Assembly (NCBI GenBank): GCA_036723975.1
Contig: DAIMGJ010000025.1
Location: 1 to 18,834 of the forward strand
Source: JAILEN01 sp036723975
Lineage (GTDB): Bacteria > Bacillota > Clostridia > Lachnospirales > Lachnospiraceae
Reading direction: 5' to 3'
DNA length: 18,834 nt
Below the pieces are notes generated by a model. It saw only the letters and a program-made list of their open reading frames with translations. It had not been told where the DNA came from and did not search any database. A program made the translations under genes and the position numbers. This document shows, piece by piece, positions 13,130 through 18,834 of the stretch. Position 1 is the first letter of the stretch, and each line of letters opens with the position of its first letter.

Positions 13130-13627
13130 CTACCAGTGTAAGCGGTGAAGTTCACCTTCCAGCTTCATTTGCGAAAAATTATTTTGTCTTAATGCTTCGT
13201 ATAAAATCACTGCCACGGAATTGGACAAATTCAAAGAACGGGTCTCTCCCATCATTGGGATACGTACACATTCATCCGGGTGTTCCACCAAGATTTCCTC
13301 CGGAATACCACGGCTTTCCGGGCCAAACATAATATAACAATCGTCTTCGTAATTTACATCCGTATGCACATGCTTTCCTTTTGTGGTCGCATAATAAATC
13401 TTCGCATCCGGATTTTTCTCTTTAAAATCATTCCAGTCATCATAGCGGATGACATCCAGGTTTTTCCAGTAATCCATGCCTGCGCGCTGCAAGGTTTTGT
13501 CATTTAAAATAAAGCCTAACGGCTCAATCAAATGCAATCTTGTACCTGTCGCATAGCAGGTTCTTCCGATATTTCCCGTATTTGCGGGAATCTCCGGCTC
13601 ATATAAAACAATATTTAAATTTGCCAT
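13130..13627 (-). CDS. trmL: tRNA (cytidine(34)-2'-O)-methyltransferase TrmL
   Basis: TrmL, 165 residues, is a SPOUT-class enzyme that methylates the 2'-hydroxyl at wobble position 34 of certain leucine tRNAs. Hallmarks are the N-terminal IVLYEPEIPANTGNIGRTC and the knotted S-adenosylmethionine-binding region with MFGPESRGIPEEIL, RIPMMGETRSLNLSNSVAVILYEALRQ. Length fits the minimal SPOUT family, without an extra RNA-binding domain. It starts only two bases after the aminotransferase stop, and its ribosome binding site (AAGGAAATAAAA) lies in the end of that gene. Confidence 0.95.
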   Translation of the reverse strand: MANLNIVLYEPEIPANTGNIGRTCYATGTRLHLIEPLGFILNDKTLQRAGMDYWKNLDVIRYDDWNDFKEKNPDAKIYYATTKGKHVHTDVNYEDDCYIMFGPESRGIPEEILVEHPDECVRIPMMGETRSLNLSNSVAVILYEALRQNNFSQMKLEGELHRLHW

Positions 13628-13629
13628 TT

Positions 13630-14796
13630 TTATTTCCTTAAACTATTAATAAACTTTTCCATGCGATCCAGGGCTTCTTTGAGCTGTTCTAAAGAGTACG
13701 CATAGGAAATACGGATGAAGCCTTCTCCGCTTTCTCCGAAGGCGCTGCCCGGAACCACTGCCACTTTTTGCTCATGTAAGAAGCGTGTGGCAAATTCTTC
13801 CGAAGTCATGCCAAATTCCTGAATGGACGGGAAAATGTAAAACGCACCATAGGGTTCAAAACACTTCAATCCCATTTCCCGCAAGCGGCGTACCAGATAG
13901 CGGCGTCTGCCATCGTATTCTTCCTTCATGGCAGCCACTTCTTCATCACAATTTCTAAGTGCTTCCACTGCTGCATACTGTGAGGTTGTCGGCGCACACA
14001 TAATGGCGTACTGATGTATTTTTAACATCTGAGAAATTATATTCTCCGGTCCGCAAGCATAGCCAAGTCTCCAACCGGTCATGGCAAATGCTTTTGAAAA
14101 ACCGTTAATATAAATGGTGCGTTCCTTCATACCCTCAAAAGATGCAATGGATACATGCGCATTTTCGCCGTAGCTTAATTCAGAATAAATCTCATCCGTC
14201 AATACAAACAAATCATGTTTTACAATCACATCAACGAGCGCTTCCAAGTCCTTGCGCTCCATAATGGCTCCCGTTGGATTGTTCGGGAACGGCAAAACAA
14301 GAATCTTTGTTTTATCCGTAATGGCATCCTCCAACTCTTTTGCAGTCAGACGGAATTCATTTTCCTCTTTTAACGGAATCGGAACGGGAACACCACCGGT
14401 CAGTACCGTACAAGGATCGTAAGAAACATAGCTTGGCTGAGGAATTAACACTTCATCACCCGGATCAAGCATAGCGCGAAGGGCCAAATCAATGGCCTCA
14501 CTTCCACCTACCGTAACGATGATTTCGTTGGACGGATTGTAATATAAGTCATATTTACGATTTAAATAAATCGCAATTTCTTCTTTTAATTCTTTTAAAC
14601 CGGAGTTTGAAGTATAGAAGGTACGCCCCTGTTCTAAGGAGTAGATTGCCTCATCCCGAACGCGCCAGGGTGTATCAAAATCCGGCTCACCAACGCCCAA
14701 AGAAATGGCGTCCTTCATCTCGGTTACGATATCAAAGAACTTTCGAATTCCGGAAGGCTGAATGGTCGTAATGGTTTTTGAAAGAGGATTTCTCAT
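13630..14796 (-). CDS. Class I/II PLP-dependent aminotransferase
   Basis: The product, 388 residues, is a fold-type I aminotransferase of the aspartate/aromatic amino acid group. The PLP-lysine is K235 in NGFSKAFAMTGWRLGY. NNPTG is at 172-176, D201 in LTDEIY contacts the pyridine nitrogen, and the C-terminal GEGFIRISYA holds the arginine that binds the substrate carboxylate. The substrate cannot be fixed from sequence; aspartate, aromatic amino acids or a diaminopimelate-type role are all possible. Its ATG overlaps the Lrp-family regulator stop (ATGA). That pairing suggests the regulator senses an amino acid handled by this enzyme, and that both are expressed together. Confidence 0.93.
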   Translation of the reverse strand: MRNPLSKTITTIQPSGIRKFFDIVTEMKDAISLGVGEPDFDTPWRVRDEAIYSLEQGRTFYTSNSGLKELKEEIAIYLNRKYDLYYNPSNEIIVTVGGSEAIDLALRAMLDPGDEVLIPQPSYVSYDPCTVLTGGVPVPIPLKEENEFRLTAKELEDAITDKTKILVLPFPNNPTGAIMERKDLEALVDVIVKHDLFVLTDEIYSELSYGENAHVSIASFEGMKERTIYINGFSKAFAMTGWRLGYACGPENIISQMLKIHQYAIMCAPTTSQYAAVEALRNCDEEVAAMKEEYDGRRRYLVRRLREMGLKCFEPYGAFYIFPSIQEFGMTSEEFATRFLHEQKVAVVPGSAFGESGEGFIRISYAYSLEQLKEALDRMEKFINSLRK

Positions 14797-15275
14797 AGTG
14801 ACATTTTCATCCTTTCATCATGCTTCTCATCTGTAAAAATGGTACCCGCCTCTTTGTATTTTTTTAAAATAAAATTGGTCTTTGTACTTAAAACAGAATC
14901 CAATGCGGAAAGCTTATTGGAAACAAACTCCGCAACTTCACGAAGTGTCTTGCCTTCAATGATAACCATGAAATCAAATCCGCCGGAAATCAAATATACG
15001 GAAGAAACTTCCGGATAATTATAAATATGAGATGCTACTTTATCAAACCCCATGCCTCGCTGAGGAGTTACACGGACTTCAATCATGGCGATTACTTTTT
15101 CCACGCCGGCTTTTTCCCAGTTAATCATGGTATGATATCCGGCAATGATATTTTCCGCCTGCATCGCTTCCAGTTCGTTGACAACAGCCACCTCATCTTC
15201 TCCCACGATGGTAGCCAAATCTTTCAAATCAATACGTGCATTTTTCTCAATATAGTTTAAAATCTTTTCTCTCAT
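14793..15275 (-). CDS. Lrp/AsnC-family transcriptional regulator
   Basis: At 160 residues, this has the usual two-part Lrp/AsnC layout. An N-terminal winged helix-turn-helix occupies about 1-55 (NARIDLKDLATIVGEDEVAVVNELEAM), followed by a RAM ligand-binding domain (about 60-140) with VTPQRGMGFDKVASHIYNYPEVSSVYLISGGFDFMV. The recognition helix (EDEVAVVNELEAMQ) is more acidic than in classic Lrp and carries no Arg or Lys. The ATG has AGGAGA upstream. Translational coupling to the aminotransferase suggests local regulation of amino acid metabolism. Confidence 0.92.
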   Translation of the reverse strand: MREKILNYIEKNARIDLKDLATIVGEDEVAVVNELEAMQAENIIAGYHTMINWEKAGVEKVIAMIEVRVTPQRGMGFDKVASHIYNYPEVSSVYLISGGFDFMVIIEGKTLREVAEFVSNKLSALDSVLSTKTNFILKKYKEAGTIFTDEKHDERMKMSL

Positions 15276-15284
15276 CTTTTTCTC

Positions 15285-16271
15285 CTAACTTAGCACCTTA
15301 TATAACTCATCTGTTTTCGGTGGTTCCAAAAATCTGCGTTCATCATCCCGCACAATCACTCTGTCATTACCGGCGATTACTTTTCCAATCACCGTTGCGC
15401 AAACGCCTTCTTTTGCAAGCGCCTCTACCAGTTCTTTTCCATCCGCTGCAATCATAAGCATAGAGCCGCTGGATATGAGCTGATACGGATTAATATCGAA
15501 AAACTCGCAGATTTCGACGGTTTCCTGTTTTATCGGAATCGCTTTTAAATCAATCTCAAGTCCCACATTAGAGGCGGCCCCGATTTCCCAAAGGGCTCCG
15601 AAGATTCCGCCCTCTGTTACGTCATGCATGGCCGCCACTTGTAAGCGTCCACCCACAATTCCTTCTTTCAAAACCGAAATCATCTCATCAAAGCTTTTCG
15701 CTCGCTCCACTATGGTCTTTGGAAGCTTTGTTAAAAGCACATCTTCTCTTTCCTTTGCAAGGATTGAAGTTCCTTCCAAACCAATCCACTTTGAAACGAC
15801 CACATCCATTCCCGGAAGAGCACCGGAGGTAGTAATCAATCTGCCTCTTTTTACTTTTCCCACACCGGTTACGGAAATCAGTGGCTGTGTCACCACATCC
15901 GTCACTTCCGTATGTCCACCGATTACCTGAACATTCGATGCCGCACAGGCTGCAGACACCTGACTCATAATCTTCTTTAAGACAATCTCTCGGCTTCCCA
16001 CCGGAAGTAAAATCGTAAGCATTACGCCCACCGGTTCGGCACCGGATGACGCCAAATCGTTCACCGTTATCTGAATCGCCAGTTGTCCAATGTCCTTGGC
16101 CGTTCCGGTTATAGGATCTGTGGACAAAACCATTACTTCGTCCGCTGCCAGCTGCAACGCTGCACAGTCTTCTCCAACCCCGCTTCCCACAAGGACTTCA
16201 CTGCGACGTTTTGTAATTTGTTTCATGACAGAACGTTTTAAGACGTTCTCAGGTACTTTTCCCTTTTCCAT
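15285..16271 (-). CDS. AIR synthase (PurM/HypE-like) family protein
   Basis: This 328-residue protein belongs to the PurM/HypE/SelD superfamily of ATP-binding enzymes. Visible motifs are the N-terminal GVGEDCAAL, LSTDPITG, the helix IQITVNDLASSGAEPVGVMLTILLP, GGHTEVTD and, in the second domain, MHDVTEGGIFGALWEI. HypE ends in a conserved cysteine that carries the carbamoyl group; this protein ends in YKVLS with no such cysteine, so it should not be called HypE. It also lacks evident PurM context. The reaction is unknown. It is the first gene of the run continuing to the Lrp regulator, 9 bases downstream. Its ribosome binding site (AGAAAGAAG) is weak. Confidence 0.85.
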   Translation of the reverse strand: MEKGKVPENVLKRSVMKQITKRRSEVLVGSGVGEDCAALQLAADEVMVLSTDPITGTAKDIGQLAIQITVNDLASSGAEPVGVMLTILLPVGSREIVLKKIMSQVSAACAASNVQVIGGHTEVTDVVTQPLISVTGVGKVKRGRLITTSGALPGMDVVVSKWIGLEGTSILAKEREDVLLTKLPKTIVERAKSFDEMISVLKEGIVGGRLQVAAMHDVTEGGIFGALWEIGAASNVGLEIDLKAIPIKQETVEICEFFDINPYQLISSGSMLMIAADGKELVEALAKEGVCATVIGKVIAGNDRVIVRDDERRFLEPPKTDELYKVLS

Positions 16272-16331
16272 GATTCATCTTCTTTCTACTTTCTCAAATA
16301 CACATTTTACCATAGTATTCTCCCTAAGTCA

Positions 16332-16360
16332 TTGAATTATCAAGGATTTTTTAGTATATT
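16332..16360 (+). promoter_or_regulatory. Promoter of the membrane-anchored orphan gene
   Basis: TTGAAT at 16332-16337 and TATATT at 16355-16360 are separated by 17 bases, 31 bases before the start codon at 16392. A minus-strand promoter for the AIR-synthase operon must lie in the same 120-base gap; TATGGT/TAAAAT sequences near 16305-16315 are candidates but not clear. Confidence 0.6.
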
Positions 16361-16391
16361 TGTAGGGTAGTTTTTTTGAAGGAGATATGAA

Positions 16392-17033
16392 ATGGCTTTT
16401 CCGTTTTTGGCAATATTTATCGTTTTTGTTCTTTTATTGGCTTTGCGTTTTTCCACTGTCAAAAAGAAAACCCAAGAAAAATACAATTCTTTTTGGGATA
16501 ATGAAGCTGCCGCAAACCATGTAGCCGCCGTGGATTTGTCCACTTTATCCTATATCAACGTTCCGATTAGTCGCTTCCCTTTTAACAAATGGGAAGATGA
16601 TGAAATCCAAATGATGGAATCTCAGATTGAGGAGCTTTCCAAACAAAGGATTTTAAATCTGACCGGAAAAACCAACACCGAATTAAAACTGCTCTACGGC
16701 ACTGCAAACCTAGATGCCCTGACAGAAATCGGTGAGAACTTTAATACCCTGATTGTTTTACTGGTAGATTACGCGAAAGCGCTTATGCAAAAAGGCGACT
16801 ATGAAGAAGCCGCAAAGATTTTAGAATACGGAGCATCCATCGGAAGCGACATTTCTTCCAACTACATGCTTTTAGGTGACTGCTACGTGGCGCTTCACCG
16901 CGTAAGCCAAATCGCGGTGATTCGCCAGCAGGTGGAATCTATGGATTTGTTGTTAGGTCACAAAATCACTTCCTACCTGGACGAACTGATTACGACCAAT
17001 GCCCCGGAAGATTTCACCTTGAGCAACGAATAA
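16392..17033 (+). CDS. Membrane-anchored protein with TPR-like C-terminal half, function unknown
   Basis: The product has 213 residues and is not recognised. Residues 2-19 (AFPFLAIFIVFVLLLALR) form one strong membrane segment followed by basic residues (KKK), so the bulk is probably cytoplasmic. Residues 20-100 hold WDNEAAANHVAAVDLSTLSYINVP and a helical MMESQIEELSKQRILNLTGKTNTELKLLYG. The C-terminal half is helical. AKALMQKGDYEEAAKILEYGASIGSDISSNYMLLGDCYVAL resembles TPR repeats, suggesting protein-protein contacts. The start has GAAGGAGA upstream and its own promoter. It diverges from the AIR-synthase operon and ends before a bidirectional terminator. Similar proteins may exist in related Lachnospiraceae, but I cannot name a family. 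Confidence 0.82.
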   Translation: MAFPFLAIFIVFVLLLALRFSTVKKKTQEKYNSFWDNEAAANHVAAVDLSTLSYINVPISRFPFNKWEDDEIQMMESQIEELSKQRILNLTGKTNTELKLLYGTANLDALTEIGENFNTLIVLLVDYAKALMQKGDYEEAAKILEYGASIGSDISSNYMLLGDCYVALHRVSQIAVIRQQVESMDLLLGHKITSYLDELITTNAPEDFTLSNE

Positions 17034-17114
17034 TGAGGCAGGGAACGAAATAAAAACGCACTCAAAGAACTTCTCGTTGGCGAGCACCCTGAACGTATAG
17101 ATGTCAAAAGGATA

Positions 17115-17146
17115 AAAGGCAAGAGGAATTACAACCTCTTGCCTTT
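17115..17146. terminator. Bidirectional terminator between convergent genes
   Basis: AAAGGCAAGAGG (17115-17126) and CCTCTTGCCTTT (17135-17146) form a perfect 12-bp stem around an 8-base loop. T-rich sequence follows on the minus strand (TTTTATCCTTTT) and, more weakly, on the plus strand. It serves the plus-strand orphan gene and the minus-strand CheC-like gene, which converge here. Confidence 0.85.
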
Positions 17147-17166
17147 CAAATATTCTGCTGTTTTTA

Positions 17167-17772
17167 TTATTTTTCTTGTTTTGTTTTCTGGAAGAGTTGC
17201 ACCATCTGCTGTGCCACCGCAATAGGGTAAAGTTGCACCATGGTAGAATCAATCAAGTCGTTACCGACCTCCAGTCGGAAGGCAATCTTTAAGAACTTAT
17301 CCTGTTCCGAATCAAACATCTTTTCAAAAAGCTTCACGCTTTCCACATCCACACGATTTACTTCCGGAGTAGAAATATCCGTCTCTGTTCCAAGCATGGT
17401 GGCCATGGATGTAGCTGCGGTACCCATCATCTGGTTCATGGCTTCGGAGGCAGCCGAAAGATGCAAATCCGTCAACTCGGGATCATAGTTCTTTCCGTCT
17501 CCACCCATCATAAGAGATGTCATTTTTAACACATCCTCTTCCCGAAGAATCAAAACATTATTTCCAGCCAAACCCTTTACGTAATGAATCTGAACAAAAA
17601 TACAGGTTTTTTCATAATCATCCAAAGCCGCACTTCGGTTAATGATGGATGCCTGAGGTGTGGTAATATCCACGCGTTGATTCAGCATCAAGCTAAGTGT
17701 GGTAGCAGCATTTCCCATGCTGATGTTTCCGATTTCCCCTAAGATATCAATCTGTTCGTTTGTAAGTTCCAT
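17167..17772 (-). CDS. CheC/FliY-type phosphatase domain protein
   Basis: A 201-residue protein of the CheC-FliY-CheX family, which removes phosphate from CheY-P. Two active-site-like helices are present: E13-I-G-N16-I-S-M-G-N-A-A and E110-A-M-N113-Q-M-M-G-T-A-A, as in CheC and the N-terminal part of FliY. The end (FLKIAFRLEVGNDLIDSTMVQLYPIAVAQQMV) resembles the part of FliY just before its FliN domain, but no FliN domain follows; a terminator does. I chose the ATG at 17772 because GGGAG lies 7 bases upstream; a GTG at 17778 would be too close to it. It lies 26 bases after a binding-protein-like gene on the same strand. No other chemotaxis gene is seen. Confidence 0.85.
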   Translation of the reverse strand: MELTNEQIDILGEIGNISMGNAATTLSLMLNQRVDITTPQASIINRSAALDDYEKTCIFVQIHYVKGLAGNNVLILREEDVLKMTSLMMGGDGKNYDPELTDLHLSAASEAMNQMMGTAATSMATMLGTETDISTPEVNRVDVESVKLFEKMFDSEQDKFLKIAFRLEVGNDLIDSTMVQLYPIAVAQQMVQLFQKTKQEK

Positions 17773-17798
17773 AAGCACTCTCCCTTTTTTTAATGGTT

Positions 17799-18692
17799 CT
17801 ACAATGATTCTTTTATTTTTATATAAATATCCGCATGATTGATTTCATTTTTCGGTTCCCTATCCAAGAACAACTTATCAATCATAATGGTTAATGCATC
17901 GCTGCCTTGTTGATGCGGATTTTGGCAAATGCTGGCAGTAATGATACCCTTTTCCAAATAATCCTTAATGGCCTCGGTTAACTCGTAGGTAATTATCGTA
18001 AAAGGATACCTCTGGGTCAGCTGATAAATGGATTTGCATCCTCCATAAACACCGCCGGATGTAAAGAAAAATGCGGTGATATCCGGAAACTCCATTAATA
18101 GACTTTGCACCGTTTCATAAGTTTTATAATCGTCACTGTTACAATGCTCAATGGTTTTGATCTTTATCTTCGGATAGTTCTTTTCAATACAGTCCTTAAA
18201 TCCTGCGATACGATCTTCCAATCCTTTGATTCCCAAAGTTCCGTCGATAATCGCCACTTCTGCCACGCCATCGGTAATAAGTCCCATTAAGCCTCCGGCA
18301 GTTACTCCGGATTTGTAAGAGTCGCTTCCCACAAAAGCAAATCGCTTCGACTCGGGCAAATCGTTATTTACACACATTACCGGTATCCCTTTGTCCACCA
18401 GTTTGTCGATCTCGGAAAGAATACGTGTATCATTACACGGGCAAATAATAAGCCCGTCTATTTTTTTCTTTTCCATGGCCAACAGTTCTTTTAACTGCTG
18501 GTCCGGAACAGCTTTTGTCTGTTTTAGTATTAATTCAAAATCTAGTTTGGAGAAATCTTCAGCACGATCAAAGAAGCCTTGTTTCATGTTATCAAAGAAT
18601 TCCGTGCCCTCTCCCAAAAGCAGGATTCCGATTTTTTTGTGCTTGTTGTCAAAAGATAATTTTGAATTTGGGTCAGTCCCACGTGAAGCCAT
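17799..18692 (-). CDS. Cytosolic sugar-binding-protein-like sensor (Peripla_BP_4 fold, no HTH)
   Basis: The product has 297 residues and the two-lobe fold of sugar-binding proteins and LacI ligand domains. It starts KKIGILLLGEGTEFFDNMKQGF and continues with KIDGLIICPCNDT, DKGIPVMCVNNDLP, FAFVGSDSYKSGVTAG, EVAIIDGTLG..DRIAGF and a C-terminal ITASICQNPHQQGSDAL. The N terminus (MASRGTDPNSKLSFDN) has no signal peptide, lipobox or helix-turn-helix, so it is predicted to be a free cytosolic ligand sensor. The ATG at 18692 is chosen from the GGGGGAGGG about 8 bases upstream; the frame is open to 18734 but those residues lie across that site. It is co-directional and close to the CheC-like gene, suggesting a shared pathway. 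Confidence 0.85.
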   Translation of the reverse strand: MASRGTDPNSKLSFDNKHKKIGILLLGEGTEFFDNMKQGFFDRAEDFSKLDFELILKQTKAVPDQQLKELLAMEKKKIDGLIICPCNDTRILSEIDKLVDKGIPVMCVNNDLPESKRFAFVGSDSYKSGVTAGGLMGLITDGVAEVAIIDGTLGIKGLEDRIAGFKDCIEKNYPKIKIKTIEHCNSDDYKTYETVQSLLMEFPDITAFFFTSGGVYGGCKSIYQLTQRYPFTIITYELTEAIKDYLEKGIITASICQNPHQQGSDALTIMIDKLFLDREPKNEINHADIYIKIKESL

Positions 18693-18729
18693 ATTAAAAC
18701 CCTCCCCCAGTTTCGCATAACAAAATGGT

Positions 18730-18758
18730 ATCATAAATTATCTGTCAATTCAATGGAA
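18730..18758 (-). promoter_or_regulatory. Candidate promoter of the binding-protein - CheC operon
   Basis: On the minus strand TTCCAT (18758-18753) and TATGAT (18735-18730) are 17 bases apart. A perfect TTGACA also occurs at 18748-18743 but has only a weak -10 at the right distance. The choice between them is open. Confidence 0.35.
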
Positions 18759-18778
18759 ACAAAAAAAGAGAAAGACTT

Positions 18779-18834
18779 ATGTACCGACCCCCAAAAGTTA
18801 GACCAAAAATCTAACATTTGGAGGTCGGTATTTT
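18779..18834. mobile_element. Long imperfect palindrome, possible end of an IS3-type element
   Basis: TACCGACC (18782-18789) pairs with GGTCGGTA (18823-18830), CCAAA (18791-18795) with TTTGG (18817-18821), and GTTAGA (18797-18802) with TCTAAC (18810-18815), giving 19 pairs and two mismatches around a 7-base loop. The string GACCCCCAAAAGTTAGACC resembles terminal repeats of IS3-family elements from memory. A transposase would lie beyond the window on the right. Alternatively this is simply a strong hairpin terminator, since TTTT follows on the plus strand. Confidence 0.45.

Noticed and set aside
15285..16271. Hydrogenase maturation factor HypE
   Set aside because: The conserved C-terminal cysteine needed by HypE is absent and no hyp genes are nearby; only the superfamily call is supported.
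17167..17772. Full-length FliY, or a broken fliY
   Set aside because: The N-terminal CheC-like part is present, but no FliN domain remnant follows and a clean 12-bp terminator comes directly after, so a stand-alone CheC-type protein is simpler.
17799..18692. LacI-family repressor or ABC sugar-binding lipoprotein
   Set aside because: There is no helix-turn-helix at the N terminus, and no signal peptide or lipobox; only the ligand-binding fold is seen.

Overview
The window looks like a chromosomal segment of a motile-lineage Clostridia (Lachnospiraceae-like) genome. This is inferred from moderate base composition, strong AGGAGG-type ribosome binding sites, the Firmicutes order ecfA1-ecfA2-ecfT-truA ... 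rplM-rpsI, and the style of the sensory genes. No species can be named from the sequence alone.

Region A (1-about 5050) is one side of an integrative mobilizable element lying against the 3' end of rpsI. It has a MobV-type relaxase, a hairpin-rich oriT-like region, a small conserved protein, a RepA-type hexameric-helicase ATPase, a small helix-turn-helix protein, an XRE repressor and a tyrosine integrase. The left end of the element is not seen and probably lies outside the window, so any cargo may be there. Its control region is unusually readable. Two divergent promoters share overlapping -35 boxes at 3238-3244 and are covered by three operator copies of one inverted repeat with a constant 7-nt spacer, a phage-like switch. 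Between the small HTH gene and repA, on the opposite strand, there is a consensus promoter, about 64 nt and a strong terminator. This predicts an antisense RNA to the repA leader, as in plasmid copy control.

Region B (5060-9802, all minus strand) starts with the rpsI terminator and rplM-rpsI, driven by a near-perfect TTGACA-N17-TATAAT promoter and a structured leader. It continues with a LytTR regulator plus a LiaF-like membrane protein, an XRE regulator fused to what looks like a shortened MotA-type channel domain, a REP-like palindrome, and an HD-GYP c-di-GMP phosphodiesterase with a C-terminal receiver. These sensory genes sit between truA and rplM, which are often close together in Firmicutes.

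Region C (9854-16271, minus strand) is one tightly packed run: AIR-synthase-like protein, Lrp/AsnC regulator, class I/II aminotransferase, trmL, ecfA1, ecfA2, ecfT, truA. Several joints are ATGA overlaps. The ECF genes form the shared energy module for vitamin uptake; no S component is present.

Region D (16272-18834) holds a divergently transcribed membrane-anchored orphan on the plus strand, a bidirectional terminator, and a two-gene minus-strand operon. That operon encodes a sugar-binding-protein-like sensor with neither signal peptide nor DNA-binding domain, followed by a CheC/FliY-type phosphatase domain. The window ends in a long imperfect hairpin resembling the terminal repeat of an IS3-type element.

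No tRNA, rRNA or CRISPR array was seen. No gene-free stretch exceeds about 200 bases.
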